A DNA stretch of 64,000 nucleotides, taken from Apostichopus japonicus. Taxonomy: Eukaryota > Echinodermata > Holothuroidea > Aspidochirotida > Stichopodidae. How positions within the stretch are numbered: position 1 is the stretch's first letter; each line of letters starts with the position of its first letter. This document shows positions 1 to 13,005 of the stretch, piece after piece. The notes under the pieces were generated by a model that was not told the origin of the DNA, did not search any database, and saw only the letters and a list, made by a program, of their open reading frames with translations. A program made the translations under genes and the position numbers. The stretch lies in contig NC_092567.1 in assembly GCF_037975245.1 (NCBI RefSeq), forward strand, positions 1,521,714-1,585,713, given 5' to 3'.

Positions 1-496
1 GCAAACAATATTTTGGAGATATTTTTCTTCACAGTACTTTAGGACTTTGACCTCTGTTAACGCATACACACACGCGCACACATACGCGAGCAAGCACACG
101 TGCCACACCCACCCACACATTCTCATTTGCAGAGATTTCGTTCGTCGTCGGCAAGGAATACGAAAATCATCACTGTGCCAAAACTTACCATGTTAGACCT
201 GTTAGCAGATGCTACTGTGTAAAATTTACTAACATTTACTAATTTACTAAGTTTTGAGAAGGAATAAGATAATCACCCTTTTCCGAAAAGCTACCGACCT
301 TGTTTGATAAATCCAATCATAACATTTTCTTTGTGTGATAAGTGTTTATTTCTATGCAAAAGTTCTCGATCAAGTTTTATAACTTCTGAGTATCTTTAAA
401 ATATAGTAAGTGTATGATTGTTACGTGAAATTGGTTATCATATTTGCGTTCAAGTATTTTGTAACATTCATTTTGTTTATCTTTTTGTTCCCCTAG

Positions 497-1878
497 ATCT
501 CACGATGCTTTATCGACATCCAAATCAAATTTTGATTCATTTTTAGTAGTCGGTTTAACTGAAGAGTTCAGATCTTTTATTCAATTGATCGATATACTTT
601 TACCAGACGTATATGGAGGAATTCTTGCAGTTTATGACCAAAATGTTAAACGTAAGTTTCTGTCAAGATTTTGTCGCTTTTTAAAAGATGATCGCAGGCC
701 TAGTATTTCTATATCACTCTTAATTTCCTTTTTTGAAAATGGCCCTTTAAACAACTGATGCCGCACTATACTATACACTCAGACGATTATATATCTCAGT
801 TCCTCAGAAAAATGCAATACGAAAATATAATTAGCCTTTAGTGGCATCAAAATAATATGGTTACATGCCCTGACGACTTTTTAAGGGAAAATGATGTTGA
901 ATATCATTCAATGGTCATCTGTTGTTCATTTGAAGTTCAAAACAATGTTTGATTGAGTTATTAGAGTTTGAAGACTGTGGAAGAACATATATAGATAGGT
1001 AGGCTTTCATCAATTAAGCCTTAAAGGACTACTCCAGACACTTAGCATAGTGTAAAAGTGAATCTCTTGAAAACTTGAATAGCCACAGGAACACTACTCG
1101 CACTGTATTCCTTTTCTTGATCTATGACATATATAAGGATACACCTGTTTAAAGTCATCCTTTAAGCAGCTTTACTCTTTTGAATAGATTACTTAAGGAA
1201 TCATATTTCAAATCTCTCCAGTGTTTTAAGTCTAATATTTCGTTTACGAACACACATAGGTATAAGTATAACCAATAACTAATCGTACCGATTACAGACA
1301 ATATAATTTACAATTACGTCGATAACATTTTTCACATTCTAATATATTCCAACACTCTACCATCCTGATTGCACCAATATCAAAGTGGGCTCCACCGTCA
1401 ATGTCTTTTAGTTTTTCATTTCATAATATAACAGGTAGAATGTTAACTAATAACATCATGAGGTCACATTGACAGTTTCAATATTTTCAACTCAGTTATT
1501 ACAAACCCCTTCTCCATGAGAGAAAATTCATATATAGATGTTATCAAATATTTAACCTTACATGTGAAGAAACATTATAAATCCGTGATATCTACCAAAT
1601 AGAATAAATATTGTTTCTTGTCAGTTAAGGGAAGTTGTTCATAACTTACAGTTATCCAATTCTCCCATTTTGACTACCTTCTTCTATCTTTATCTATTAT
1701 TGTCTCTGCTGCAACAGAACTACATAACAGAACTAGAACCAAAAAGAAACAGGGTCCACTTGAAGAAACGATTAGGAAATTAAAGGAAAGACGGGATGTA
1801 CAAATTATGTATGAATTCTACAATTTCGTTAAGAGAAAGTTTCATCGCCTTCATAGATGCGTTTTGGGGGAAGACTGA
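497..1878 (+). CDS. 3' end of a uronyl/heparan 2-O-sulfotransferase-like gene (two exons, partial)
   Basis: Two spliced exons are visible. Exon 497-651 follows a CCCCTAG acceptor and ends before GTAAGT. Exon 1718-1878 follows GCAACAG and ends in TGA. The phases agree: one base (C) carried out, two bases (AA) in. The first exon encodes FLVVGLTEEFRSFIQLIDIL followed by LPDVYGG; the last encodes YEFYNFVKRKFHRLHR before the stop. The VG-TEE-FI-LL-LLP pattern and a C-terminal YEFY-F-K-FH-LKR tail are characteristic of the HS2ST/UST family. Those enzymes are type II Golgi membrane proteins that transfer sulfate from PAPS to the 2-O position of uronic acid in glycosaminoglycans. The PAPS-binding N-terminal half lies upstream of the window. 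I can separate neither UST from HS2ST nor a lineage-specific paralogue. No frame damage is seen in the visible 105 residues. Confidence 0.8.
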
Positions 1879-4800
1879 GTGCCGAGTAAGTCGTCGGTCG
1901 GATCATTTACAAATAACGGGTCAAACGTATACTTAATGGGAACATCAGACCCAAAACCAAGAAAGCTCCGTCAAAATTCGGATCCTTTTTTTTTAGAACG
2001 ACACATTAGCTGACGGAATCCAATACGAGCTGGTAATTTGAAATATGGTTTGGTATTTGGTGTTGATTTTTTATTTCCCGGTATCTTTCACCGGCAAGTG
2101 CAACACATACAATATTGAACTTATACATTTGGTTTACATACCATGGATATTTATGAGGCATATTTCAAGATGAGCGTTTGACATGTACCTCAATCGCTTG
2201 TATAAGAAGTCAAACAGCAGGTTCTAGGTTTTTGTACACAGAAGGTATTGAATGAGGCAAGTGTTTTTTCCTCTGTTAATACCGGAAAGTGCCCTTTTTA
2301 CCATAAAATAAGTAGTGCCTCCATTTTTTTAATGTACCTTTTCCATTTCGAAATGTTAAAAATTGCTCATCCTTATAAATGAATATTAGACTCCAAACTG
2401 TCGAAAACTTACAATTTCTCGTTTGTTGAAAAACATTCAAATAATCGACAATATCGGGAAATGTGCCGGGGACTAACAAGGAGTGGTTCGTAACACCCTA
2501 CAGTAATAAGGGCTAGCTATCGTTGAAATTAGTACATTTCGGGGAAAGGTTCCAACGAGTTTTGATGATATCTTACAAGGATAACATTGGCTCATTCGCT
2601 GTTACGATGAAGTCATCCATCAAACCTCAATACAGTTTTGTATTCTGGTTTAAATATACGTACAAATGCAGCTCTGCATTTTAAGTATTCAAGAACACAC
2701 CTCAACGGTACTTATAGCATTTGGACTGAAACAAATCTGACTTTTATCATTGTTTATTTTAATAAAAATAATGTATCTTTGTCTTCCTTTCTTAAACAAA
2801 TGTTTACACTTTCTAACATTGTAACAAACTATGTCTGCTAAGAATGAGCATTAAGCAAGGGAAGACAAGGATGGGAATAAAGGAAATGACCCTGTTATCC
2901 AGCTTATGTCTAATACTTTTCGCAAAAACGATGAGTTACCTCCTCAGAAATATTGCCAAAAAAAGCAAAAATAAATACTCACATAGAAACTTAGCTGAGC
3001 TTCTGCATCCTTTTGCTCTTGTTTTTTTTTTTAATTGATTTTTAGTTTTCATCTTACAATGAAATGAGATATTCTAAAAGAGGCAAATTTAAATAATTAA
3101 ATATATACCTACATACATGAATGTATGCATACAAACTGCATACATACATTCATACACCCATACATACATAGACATGCACTCAAACCGATGAAAGCATCAT
3201 ACTTCTATGACATCGTGCAATAGCACCAACATAATATTGGGTTAAAATTATCACAAATTCATTTCTATGCAGAGCATTTTTTTTTTATTCAAAATGGTAT
3301 CTTAAATGGTTTGATTTAATACATGTTTATTGATACTTACTTATTATTTTCAGTTGACTAACACTTTGAAAACTGATACTTTTTTTACTAACTCTTAATT
3401 TGGCTTTAATCGCTTTTATGGAATTTATCTATCATACGTTTTATTCTCTCTTATTAAACATAATTGTATTTTATGCTATTTATACTGGAATGAAGGATCG
3501 GAAACTGAAAATATAACTAGATCTAACAGCTGGGACATGTTCCTTTTGAATTTATGTGTGCTATGAAAAAGAGGTTCGACCCACACCTTCTATCCACTCT
3601 TGTTCAAACATATATTAATTGGATGCCACCATATACAAATTGAAATGATAAAACTACCATTAATTTATCATGCACAACCAACCTGAACATTCTGCAGCTT
3701 GCTTGCATTTTGTGTGCATTGAAACCTTAGCTTGTTTTAGTAAACTTGTCTAACATTCTGTCCAGATTTTGATCAAAGAATGAAAAGAATGCAGTTTCAC
3801 AGGTTTACATTAGCAAGACTTGAGAAATCAGCAGAAAGCTGTACAAATAGAAAAATCTTATATTACTACCAAGTATTATTCTCAGTATTGTTACCAGGAT
3901 TTTAAGAGTTGCGCCAGCGCCGGGATACAACATCTTAAAAATTGTTTGCGTCCGCTCAGAAAAAAATTGCGTCCCCACGTTCCTCCATGAAAACATGCAC
4001 TTTAAATTACCTCTACTGGAATGCACAATACTTAGTTATAATGACCCCTGACAAAAACACTGGCTTGTGTGCAACGGATATCCTATAGTGATATAGGTTT
4101 ATAATGTGCATATTGAAAATCGTAAATGCAAATTACAACTCATGCCTATTGAAGCGTGGGGACTGTAAATCAATAAAGATTTCTTTATTCCGTATTCCTG
4201 TAATCCAAAGATTATTCAACGCAGATATAATGTTGAGTCGATTCGTGGTTTATTAGCTTTGATATCTGGTATCTATCTGGTAATCCGCTAATCTGTTAAT
4301 CTGTTAATCTGCTAATCTGTCAATCTGGTAACTAAATAAATAAAAACGAAACATACGTTTGTAATTAAACAATCAGAAAATCGATTAATGAATAAGTCAA
4401 TTATTGAAGAATAAATACATAAATCCAAATCATACAGAATAAATAATCATGTATGCAACAAATATACAACGTTATATCAATAAAAACACAACTTACATAA
4501 AATCTTTGGTTTAACACTGGAAAATACTTCTTGCTTCAATACGTTCTTGATATCGACTGAACTCAAATTACGGTAAATGACCGTAAAGACAGAACCAACG
4601 AAAACAACAAATTTCAAACACATACTCAGGCACGCACGCACACTCGCACAAACACGCACACGCGCAGTAGCACTGCAACTTTACATGACGCACACTTCGT
4701 AACAATACACAAACAACGCATCGTGTGAGCGCGTTTACAGGGACATTAATATTATATGTATTATCTTAGATTACAATAAATTCATGTGTTTGCACTGAAA

Positions 4801-4970
4801 CCCTTTACAAGGTGTACTTACTATATAAAGAGAAGTGCAACTCATAGCAAGAATATTTTGACATAATGTGGTAGCCCATACATGCAATACAGACACAACT
4901 CTTTAAATGTACATTAATATTCACACAGATTGAAACAGATTGAAAGAGGAAGGTGCCAACTGCATTATCA
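1879..4970. other. Gene-free stretch with simple repeats
   Basis: No convincing exon is seen. The stretch is AT-rich with a tetranucleotide CATA-type repeat at about 3105-3180, an imperfect 10-bp repeat (unit like AATCTGTTAA) at about 4260-4335, and a CA/CG-rich purine-pyrimidine tract at about 4622-4670. Short open frames here (60-73 codons) lack recognisable motifs and splice context. The 3' UTR of the sulfotransferase probably occupies the first few hundred bases, but I cannot place its polyadenylation site. Confidence 0.5.
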
Positions 4971-4974
4971 GTAC

Positions 4975-5145
4975 GCAGCTGGTACGGTACGGTGCCAGCA
5001 TTATTTTAATATATGCCAGCATTAATTTGAATTTATGTCAACATCAAATCAATTTTATGTAGACATAAAAAAAGTCCTGCCCTCTGATATGTCGTCATAA
5101 TTTCTGAATTTTGTCCACTGTGGCCAACCATACACGTTGTGATAT
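4975..5145 (-). repeat. Dispersed repeat, copy 1 (partner at 59.06-59.33 kb)
   Basis: Read on the minus strand, this copy contains GTGTATGGTTGG followed by CAGTGGAC, TTCAGAAATT, TATGTCTACATAAAA and several units like GACATAAATTCAAATTAATG. The same order of words occurs on the plus strand at 59055-59335. The internal short units (TGACATAAATTCGATT) recur every 20-30 bp, so the element carries its own minisatellite. No coding capacity is seen. Confidence 0.6.
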
Positions 5146-6132
5146 TTGAGAGTGCACACACATGAGAACCTAAACTACAAACTTTGCTATCTCTACACGG
5201 GACAGCAACGTTACAATTAGTTGCGTTGAGACCGTCGGTATAATGCGCTATATAAATAGGTTATTTAAACATAATACGTTGCGTTTATTGAGCACGATAA
5301 GAGCAAAAATGTTTGCAGACAATGGTAGTGACTATTAGCCAAACAAATCACAGGAAATTTGGAAACGCATCATTGACTGCTTTCAGCATGAAACTTCTTT
5401 GTAACGGGAATGTTTTTAACCTTCTACTTCGCGGTTGATTGTTATCATTTATTTGTTTTGAAATTCAATCATCTATACAAAGGATTGGAAGAACTATTGG
5501 TTCTTTTGAGAAGTTGCGGTTTTTTTCAAAAGAAAGAAAGAAAGATATTTTTCCAAAAAGTACGAAAACATGTTATTGGAAACCTGCTCAAATACCGAAT
5601 CATATGTCGTTGTACACTTGTTAACACAATTTACACGTTGACACTGAGGGTTATATCTACGATTTGTGCAAACAGATGACTATTTTTTTCAACTCCCTGG
5701 TTTAAAGTTGCAGTTAAAATGGCATGTCTATTTAGTGTTTATATGAATGGGGAATTGTTATAACGGAACGCCATTACTCTTTTAGAGATGTGTAGCCATT
5801 TTCTTTAAAACTTTCCTAGCTTCCAAAATTGTAATTATTTTAAATTCTTATACATAAACTCATACATTCATTTTACATTCATTTCAAAGTTGTTCAAAGT
5901 TATGGTTACAAAGATAAAACGGTGATCATTAGATGTCATTTTGATCTTAGTAATACAGTGAAAAGCAGTGTCATGTGACAAACAATAATTCACAATGACA
6001 CAGGCTGTCATGAAATGACCATTGACCTCAACAACTGGCTTCTTGTACTAAATGTGATACATCAAAATACTAAATATGACATCTGTCCTTGTTAACATAT
6101 TGTGATAAACAATGGTTTCCACAATTTGACCC

Positions 6133-6290
6133 CTGGGGCCTGTTTCACTAAACTCGACTTACGCACACAGGACTTAGTGCTCTGCGGACTCGACTTACAC
6201 TAAGATGTGTCTTAGCAAAGTACTGTTTGGATTTCGGTTTCACAAAACTGTTCTTCACTAAGACGCGTCTTAAGATGCGTACATTTTATT
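6133..6290 (+). repeat. GGGCCTGTTTCAC foldback-type repeat, copy 1
   Basis: It begins GGGGCCTGTTTCACTAAACT and contains repeated ACTTAGTG / CACTAAGACGCG / GTCTTAAGA words in both orientations, so the sequence can fold on itself. A related copy in the opposite orientation lies at 29395-29613, ending GTGAAACAGGCCCC. The call is a short non-coding interspersed repeat. Superfamily and exact ends are unresolved. Confidence 0.55.
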
Positions 6291-6373
6291 TTTGTTGACA
6301 TGAACGAGGCTATGACCTTTGACCGGGAACAGTTTTAGCAGTTCATCGCACGAACGAACTTACAATTGCGAGA

Positions 6374-7720
6374 ATGGGAAAGGTAAATACCAAGTAAAAT
6401 GCCTTTTATAATCACAATATTCGACCAAAACATATGTAATATTAATATGTTGACGTCAAATAGACGGAGAGATTTCTCATGCAGTTATCGAGACATAAAG
6501 TTGTCTCCTTTGTTGTTATTAATAAGCTACAGTGCAGACGTAATGGGACCAAATAGCCTAGTAACCACAACTGTACAGTGTTAGCAACTATCAATATAAT
6601 ACCTAGGCCTTCGAAGTACTATGCTTATGTTTTCCAAATCCGAGTCAGGAAGCCGCTAAGGCTGATCGCAAGGAACCCACACTACAGTCCTCTTCAAGGG
6701 CTAGGCTATGTTTCAGCCAACGTAGGCTTAGTTATACTGCTATATAGCCTACATGTTACAACTTTACAAAACCAAAAGCTAGTCTATGGGCCTAGGCTTA
6801 GGTAGGCTATGGCGTTAGTGCCCAGGTGGCTACTGTGCCTGAATGCCATGAAGGTTCACATATGCCAAGCCTATTTACAGGAATGCTATTAGGCTAGTAC
6901 AGTGTAGGTTGGTGAACGGGTATGCCAGTCCCATAAGAAATTAGGCCTAACCTAGTTGAATAGACCTAACCTGACATTAACAATAATACTAACATTACAC
7001 CGCTACTCACTGTGCTAGTTGTAGTACTAGGACTAAGATGTCGTATGTCAGTATTACAGTTAGTGGTCAAATCAGAAGAGCACTCATTGTATCTTGTTGC
7101 CCTAATTTTCACACCAACAATTATTCCTCTTCAGGAAAAGCGAAAACGGTGCCCTGATTTCTCAGAGGTGGAAACACTCACTTTAGTGGAGTTTGTCTCC
7201 ACTCACAAGGCACTGCTCTTTGGCACTGGAGGGAAGGGGTCCAGCAAAGAAGAGAAGATGAAGGAAAGGTTTGTGAATTCCACAGCAATCATTTTGTGTT
7301 CAAATTTTCTGTATGGTTTTTTTTTTTTTTTGCAGCTACAGCTAAGATATTCCACTACACAAGACTTAGTTTTACAATAGCCTGAGTAAATCCTAATTGT
7401 TGCCATTAAAATATCATTTAAAATGTTATGAAGCCATAACATATCACTTTAGAATTCAAAAGTTGTCAGATGACTGATCTTGAGTGATATCTTGAAATTT
7501 ATATTTTATTATGGAGAGGCCTTCTGTTATCATGTTGTATATAGCAGTGTTGATTTAATTTAATTTTTTTGGGTGCTGGTGCTATTGGATGAAATATGAA
7601 TTTGAATTAAATTTTTTTAACCTTTATCATACTCAACAGAAATGGAAGAAAGCAGCAGCAAACAGCACGAATCACCAGCGAGAGACTGTGGATGCAATGC
7701 CATTGAACCATACAACCTAA
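6374..7720 (+). CDS. Small three-exon gene with Myb/SANT-like DNA-binding domain (candidate)
   Basis: Proposed exons are 6374-6382 (ATG GGA AAG, donor GTAAAT), 7135-7272 (acceptor CTCTTCAG, donor GTGAAT) and 7640-7720 (acceptor CTCAACAG, ending TAA). All join in phase 0 and give 75 residues. Exon 2 encodes KRKRCPDFSEVETLTLVEFV and then THKALLFG. Exon 3 encodes KWKKAAANSTNHQRETVDAM. The K-R-K-x-x-x-F-S-x-x-E-x-x-T-L-V pattern, an H-K-x-x-L-F-G turn and a W-K-K-hydrophobic helix with R-T-V-D match the Myb/SANT-like proteins related to NAIF1 and Harbinger accessory proteins. A full family member is usually longer, so the TAA in exon 3 may mark a relic, a short isoform, or a missed donor leading to the exon at 13.0 kb. 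The domain call is firmer than the gene model. Confidence 0.5.
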
Positions 7721-7744
7721 TGGGCTCAACATTCAGGGAGGACA

Positions 7745-8160
7745 TGACTAACCTTTCTTCTGTTTCCCCACTCCTGCCCCCCCCCTCCCCCTCCTGTCGA
7801 CCTTCTTGTAGTAGCTCTCTTCCACCTTTTTTTTTTCTCCACACCTTCTTTCTTTGTCATTCTTTAGTTTATTCCTACCCTCTTTCCTTAATCCTCGCTT
7901 TGTCCCTCTATAGTTTATCTCCTCCTACCTCTCCTCATCCCCTTGTTGGTTTCTTTCTTCTCTCCATCCCTTGTCTACTAATCCTCTTACATCTATCTCT
8001 TTTGTGTTTCCCCTGCTCATTAACCTGTCTGTTTTCTGTGCGTGTATTTGTCCCTTCTGTTACTGTTACTTGTCATTCAGCCTCTGAAGTTGATCCTGCT
8101 AGGATCGAAACGTCAGGCCAACTTACTTTTACACATTCTCTAACACAGGCTCTTTAGTGG
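7745..8160 (+). repeat. Pyrimidine-rich Penelope-like element tail
   Basis: A long CT-rich tract (7760-8060) is followed by CCTCTGAAGTTGATCCTGCT, then a GGATCGAAACGTCAG word and an AACTTACTTTTACACATT tail. This GAAACGTC arrangement is commonly seen at the ends of Penelope-like retroelements. The 171-codon open frame across it is low-complexity Ser/Pro/Leu and I do not consider it a gene. No GIY-YIG or reverse transcriptase is present, so this is at most a truncated end. Confidence 0.4.
8084..8114 (+). ncRNA. Degenerate hammerhead-ribozyme-like core
   Basis: CTGAAG (8084-8089) is followed by a perfect 5-bp stem GATCC/GGATC (8092-8096 with 8102-8106, loop TGCTA) and GAAAC (8107-8111). A hammerhead core requires CUGANGA, stem II, GAAA. 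Here the last A of CUGANGA is U and an extra U precedes the stem, so cleavage activity is not expected. The call rests on motif order only. Confidence 0.3.
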
Positions 8161-8564
8161 ATAAGCAGTTTGCTAACAGTTTTGTTTCATTTTGACTTAA
8201 GCATTTAAAAAAAATCAAACAAGTTGTTTGAATATAAACATAATAACACCATTTTTTTTCAGGCCAAAGTTTCAACAGGTGTTGGGTGAGGGTAGGGATG
8301 GGAGGTTTTGAGTGGAGGGTGGGCCTATAGCTGGGAGTTATGGGTGGGGAAAGGTGTGCAAGGGTCAGGTGGTTTTGAAGGTGGAGACATACATTTTTGT
8401 ATATTTTCAAAGTTAAGTAGGGAGTGCTCTACTCTTATAAGCCATAAAGGTTTCTTAGAACACTTCCTTCCACAACTCTTTGTATTTTTTAAAGTTATTA
8501 TTATCACATGATTAAATGTGATCTGTAATAGTACTGTCATGTAATATATATATATATATATATA
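8161..8564 (+). repeat. Dispersed repeat segment 'A', copy 1, ending in (TA)n
   Basis: From AACAGTTTTGTTTCATTTT to the (TA)n at about 8545-8564 the sequence is closely similar to 28090-28790, which is interrupted there by a MITE. Shared landmarks are TTCAGGCCAAAGTTTCAACA, GGGAGTTATGGGTGGGGAAA and TAGGGAGTGCTCTACTC. No protein match is recognised. The (TA)n lies exactly at the segment border in both places. Confidence 0.7.
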
Positions 8565-9034
8565 CACATTGGTATATTTGTTTACTTCAACGCATGATAG
8601 CTGGGACTTAGGTTTACCTCGGGGATAGGTTTACCTGACACCAGGTAAACATAAGTCTAGGGTCTTCTTGTTCAATCAATTTCACTTCCTTTGAGGAATG
8701 ATTATTTCGAGTAAAGAGAAAACCTTATAAACTTATCAGTTCCGAAATTACAAAAAAAAAATCGTTCATTTAAAGGGTAAAATATCCCCTCAAAAGTGGA
8801 GGTAATTCCGAAGGGTATATAACAGAATTACGAACATGGTATATATGTTGATCCCAACTTTACACCTCGATTTTGACCAAATGCGGCTATATATAGTTCC
8901 GAAACTTACAGGTTCCTCTAATTACACTGAAATCTTCGTGTTTGTATGTTTTCTTCCATTAATTTGGGATATTAAAGAAAATAAGAGTTTCTATTTTAAC
9001 TGGCAAATTTACACGTAACGAAACAACGCCCCCA

Positions 9035-9226
9035 TATATAAGCAGTTCTTTCTGTGTTCGGTGGCAGGGCAGTCGATCGGATCGTATCGTTGCTATCCCA
9101 ATAGCCTACATTCAACGTTACTTTATGTGGGCCTAGCCATGTAGTCTACGAAGGAAAGTGCCGCAGGTTACCGTAAACGTTGCCCATTTGAAGTTGGCTT
9201 TGGAACTTTGGTGGAGTATATGCATT
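9035..9226 (+). promoter_or_regulatory. TATA-type promoter and first non-coding exon (candidate)
   Basis: TATATAAG at 9035-9042 is followed about 25-30 bp later by a pyrimidine-rich TTCTTTCTGTG start region, and a donor-like ATT|GTAAGTAAAT occurs at 9227. This is the arrangement of a core promoter plus a leader exon of about 165 bp. No downstream coding exon can be tied to it with confidence; the open segment at 13006-13153 is one candidate. Prediction from motifs alone. Confidence 0.3.
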
Positions 9227-9519
9227 GTAAGTAAATTCCTTAAAAGTGTTCCGGATATATTAATAACATTTAGAGTAAATACCTTCATGCTGAACACAAA
9301 TAAAGTAAGACCATGGTTAGAGTTAGAGTAGACTAGCCTAGGCCTAACGTTAGCCCTAAATTGGACCTATCAGTATTACTGGCTATGGTAAATCACAGCT
9401 GCCTGCTACTGCCTTTGCTGATACTCGGAATATAAAATATGATAAATAAATTAAAGTATATACTTGTAACAGACTGGTCAACCTACACATTTTGCAGCCT
9501 GGTGATCTTCCAGATCTTT

Positions 9520-9790
9520 TAAAGTAAAGGCTTAATAATTGACGCACCTCCAAATATTACTAGGCCTACTAGGCCTAGTACTACTATTACTATACTAGCC
9601 TACTACTACTGTAGCTAGTACTAGCAATTATACAGCAGGCTCAGATAGATAGAAAATTTATTGTCCATTTCAGAAAATACAAAATTACCTCAGAGCATAG
9701 CAAACAGCATCCAAAGATAATGGATGTTTACTTAGGCCTTCACTACAGTAAGCTTATCGACAGATGTGTCAATTTAGGGGTATGAAAGAA
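9520..9790 (+). repeat. Fragment of the AATTGACGCACC element
   Basis: It contains AAAGGCTTAATAATTGACGC, then CAGAGCATAGCAAACAGCAT, ATGGATGTTTACTTAGGCC and TGTCAATTTAGGGGTAT. These occur in the same order in the more complete element at 25390-25987. The right terminal repeat is not present here, so this is a truncated or internally deleted copy. Confidence 0.6.
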
Positions 9791-12700
9791 CTTGCATTCG
9801 TGCGATGCAATTTTGAACCATTTCACAAAATATAAATCTTTGGGTATGTCTCAATCTCTCTGCCATAAAATAAGGCAGTCAGAAAGTCACAACTCCACAA
9901 AAACAGATACACAAGCAAACGGAACACTACAGTAAAAGAAAGGCCCTGATAGATTCCATAAACGAGTTACAAAAGTAAAAAATGTGAAAACGTTTCCCGT
10001 GTCAGTACAATATTCATCCCCACAATATTCTCTATATGTGTAAGTGTGCATCACTTAGCCCTGTGTGTACAGTAGTAGTGGTGTGTCATTGGTTCTGATT
10101 CAGAGAACTACAGTAAGTCACATAGGGCCTCAGTGTAGCAGTGTACAACAATTTTTTGTAACATGAGTTTTTTTCCCCTGCACCTATGGGATGAATCATG
10201 GCTGAAGGTAAACAATTGAGTATTCATTTTAGAATAACAACGCAATCATGGCTAAGTAATTTAGGCATTTTGATGTTAACGTTATGATGTGGGTAGTGTT
10301 AATAGTGCTGAAGTAATAGCTTGATCAAAAGTATTCCTCAAAGTCCCACAATGCCTTCACAGGGTGATCTACTGTACAGTCACTTGAGCACTTAGGAGTT
10401 TTTGCGAAAAGAGCAAATTCCTTGTCCAAAATTGCTAGGTTTGATCCAGTTTTACGGAGACCCATAACAAAAAACAGTCTGTGATATATCAATGGAAAAG
10501 TGTAAAGATTCAATGTAACATATTTGAAAGGATTAGAGTATGTTGAAAAACCACCAGCTATGCATTTTAAGGAAATAACAGTACCTCATTGAACCTTGCA
10601 TTGTGTTCACACTAATGAGTTATGAAATTGTTATCTGTGTCTTCATCATTAAAAGCTATTAATTAGGTTGATCAATGGTCTCACATATTAGTGCAATCAC
10701 AGAGGTTAAATTTCAATCAGGTTATAATGCCAAGGGAATCCAGACCTACTTCATAAAAATAAAAAAAATTCATGGCTCCTATAAAAATCATTCATGATAA
10801 AAACCAGCATACATACAGTGTGTGCAACTAAAGTAGTTTCATATTGGGTATCATGTCTAAATAAAAGCTCTTGATTGTATTCAGTTTTCATACTTTTAAA
10901 AATGACCATCTGTGTGCAGTAATTTGGTGTTAGTAAGTAACGTGAAAATGCACAAGACTAATGTTCAACAGGCACTAAATAGTTCTCATGTCCATAGCAC
11001 AAACCAGGGAGTTGTTCCATTACAACTCCCTGCACGAACAGGCTATTATGATCAGAGTTGTTATGGAACAAATAAAACTCCCTTGTATGATGTTAGCACT
11101 GTACTGTGTGACAAAACACTTAAATGCATACATGTGGTAACATGTTGCTATGATCCGATACTAGCTGGTTGGGTGTATAAATAGATCACCATTATGCAAA
11201 CTGCACTGCACATGGTTTCCATTATGTAATAAGTTTCATTTTATGAATTTGTCAATCTGAAATGTATGCTACTGTATATGTGTAGGCTGCATGTACAACT
11301 TATTGTATCTTAATAATATACAGCAAAAAACTATTGAGAACTGTGATAAACAACATTTTCAAAGTGACAGTTGGGGATCTAAAAAGACCACTGAAAGCCT
11401 TCTGTAGCGATATAACATGATACTAAACATTATGTATCTCTGCAAGCTAGTGTACCCTGCTTTGAGATGTATGGTTTAAATAAGGTTTTCACAAATTTGC
11501 CCTGTTGACCCAACCACTGGCCTAGACATACCAATAAATAGATCTATCCATGCTTCAAATTGAGTTTTCACAATTTGACCATTTTTACCTAAAGTACCTT
11601 TGACCTTCACCAAAAACAATAGGCTTCTTGTACTTGTGATGCATCTATACATACATACTGTACCAACTATGAGATCTGTCCAATAAAGCTTACTGTCATG
11701 AGAAACTGTGTTTACAAGCTAGGATCACAAACACAGTACTCCTACCAATGCACACGCACACATATGCCATCGTGAGTGGAAAGTTTCAACATCATTGAAA
11801 CCAAACATTAAAAATGAACTCAGTCATAATGCCAAAGTCTGTGTACACGAGTAGTCCTGAGCTTAAACCCCAAATGATACGTTGAGGGACTAAATGTACC
11901 GGTATACATAGTCTAGGGTGCATGCAATTTTTATGTAAATGAACTGCATGCGAGATGAGGCATTGAACCATGCATGAATACTCAGTCAATCTCTTGAAGT
12001 GATTGCATGCTAAATTCCTGGGTACAACTTACATACCAAATAATAGATCAATATTCAAACTTAGTAGTGTGGCATTTTTCTCAATTGTTGCATATGCGGT
12101 TTCCATGAAAAAAGTGATAGCTAAATTAACTAAACTGACATGAATATTGGACAACGTGTACACTAAGTATTGACATCAAATAGGAAACTGCACTGTCAAG
12201 ACTTCCACTTGCAATTTATGAAACAATTATCTGGACTTATTTATGTTCATTCTCTTGTCAGAAAAGATGGCTTAAATTTGGCACAATTTGAGGAATGCAT
12301 GAATGCAGAATGAGAACACCACAGCAGATATGCTCCACTTTATTGCAAGAAGTACAGGGCTGCAATTTCAAGGTCGACGCAGGATATCAAAATACTGTAA
12401 CTTTGAGCTGCTGGTTCATGCTGATCATGGGATGCAGCGAGAAATGGCTTATATGGAAATAAGGAGCTCCCACAAGCATATATTGCAAACATCCCCAGTT
12501 GTCTTTAATATTCAGTAAGTATTGACTGTGAGATATATTTTAAATCCCTATGACCTGAAGTTAGTTTTCTAAAGCCTTCCCTTTAATATCCTCTAAGTCT
12601 GATCAACACACACTATACATAATATAAATTTACTGTACTAAGTTTCAACACGAACAAAGATGATGAAAATTTGCTGTTTTTTTTCAAAAACTGTAAACGA

Positions 12701-13005
12701 TCTAAGGCAACGGCTAACAAATTAATGTAAGAAAGACTTTCCACTTCCCACCAAGTCCACTGCCAAACCTTTTGTTTTACTTTGCTACTTCCACCATCAT
12801 AGAATGTTATCAGAATTGAAATGACTTTATGTGTAGTCTTTGAAAACCAAATGTACTGTAAATCTGCCATCTGGCAGGCTGGAATGAATTGTAGGTAGGA
12901 TTGTGAGCAAAGACTTGAGGTGTTAACACACCATCACATTTTAACCTTGATTATGATGTGTTTATTTGTACCTTTTGCAACAATGTCAATATCGGTTTGT
13001 TGTAG
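9791..13005. other. Gene-free stretch
   Basis: Probably intron or intergenic sequence. A 90-codon open frame at 10912-11184 and a 62-codon minus frame at 10325-10513 show no motif, signal peptide or splice support, and I do not call them genes. The recurrent TACTGTACAGTA and TAGGCCTA words are typical of this genome's non-coding DNA. Confidence 0.4.

Noticed and set aside
7642-8157. 171-codon plus frame with Ser/Pro/Leu-rich sequence
   Set aside because: It is low-complexity translation of a CT-rich tract and a retroelement tail, with no signal, domain or splice support.
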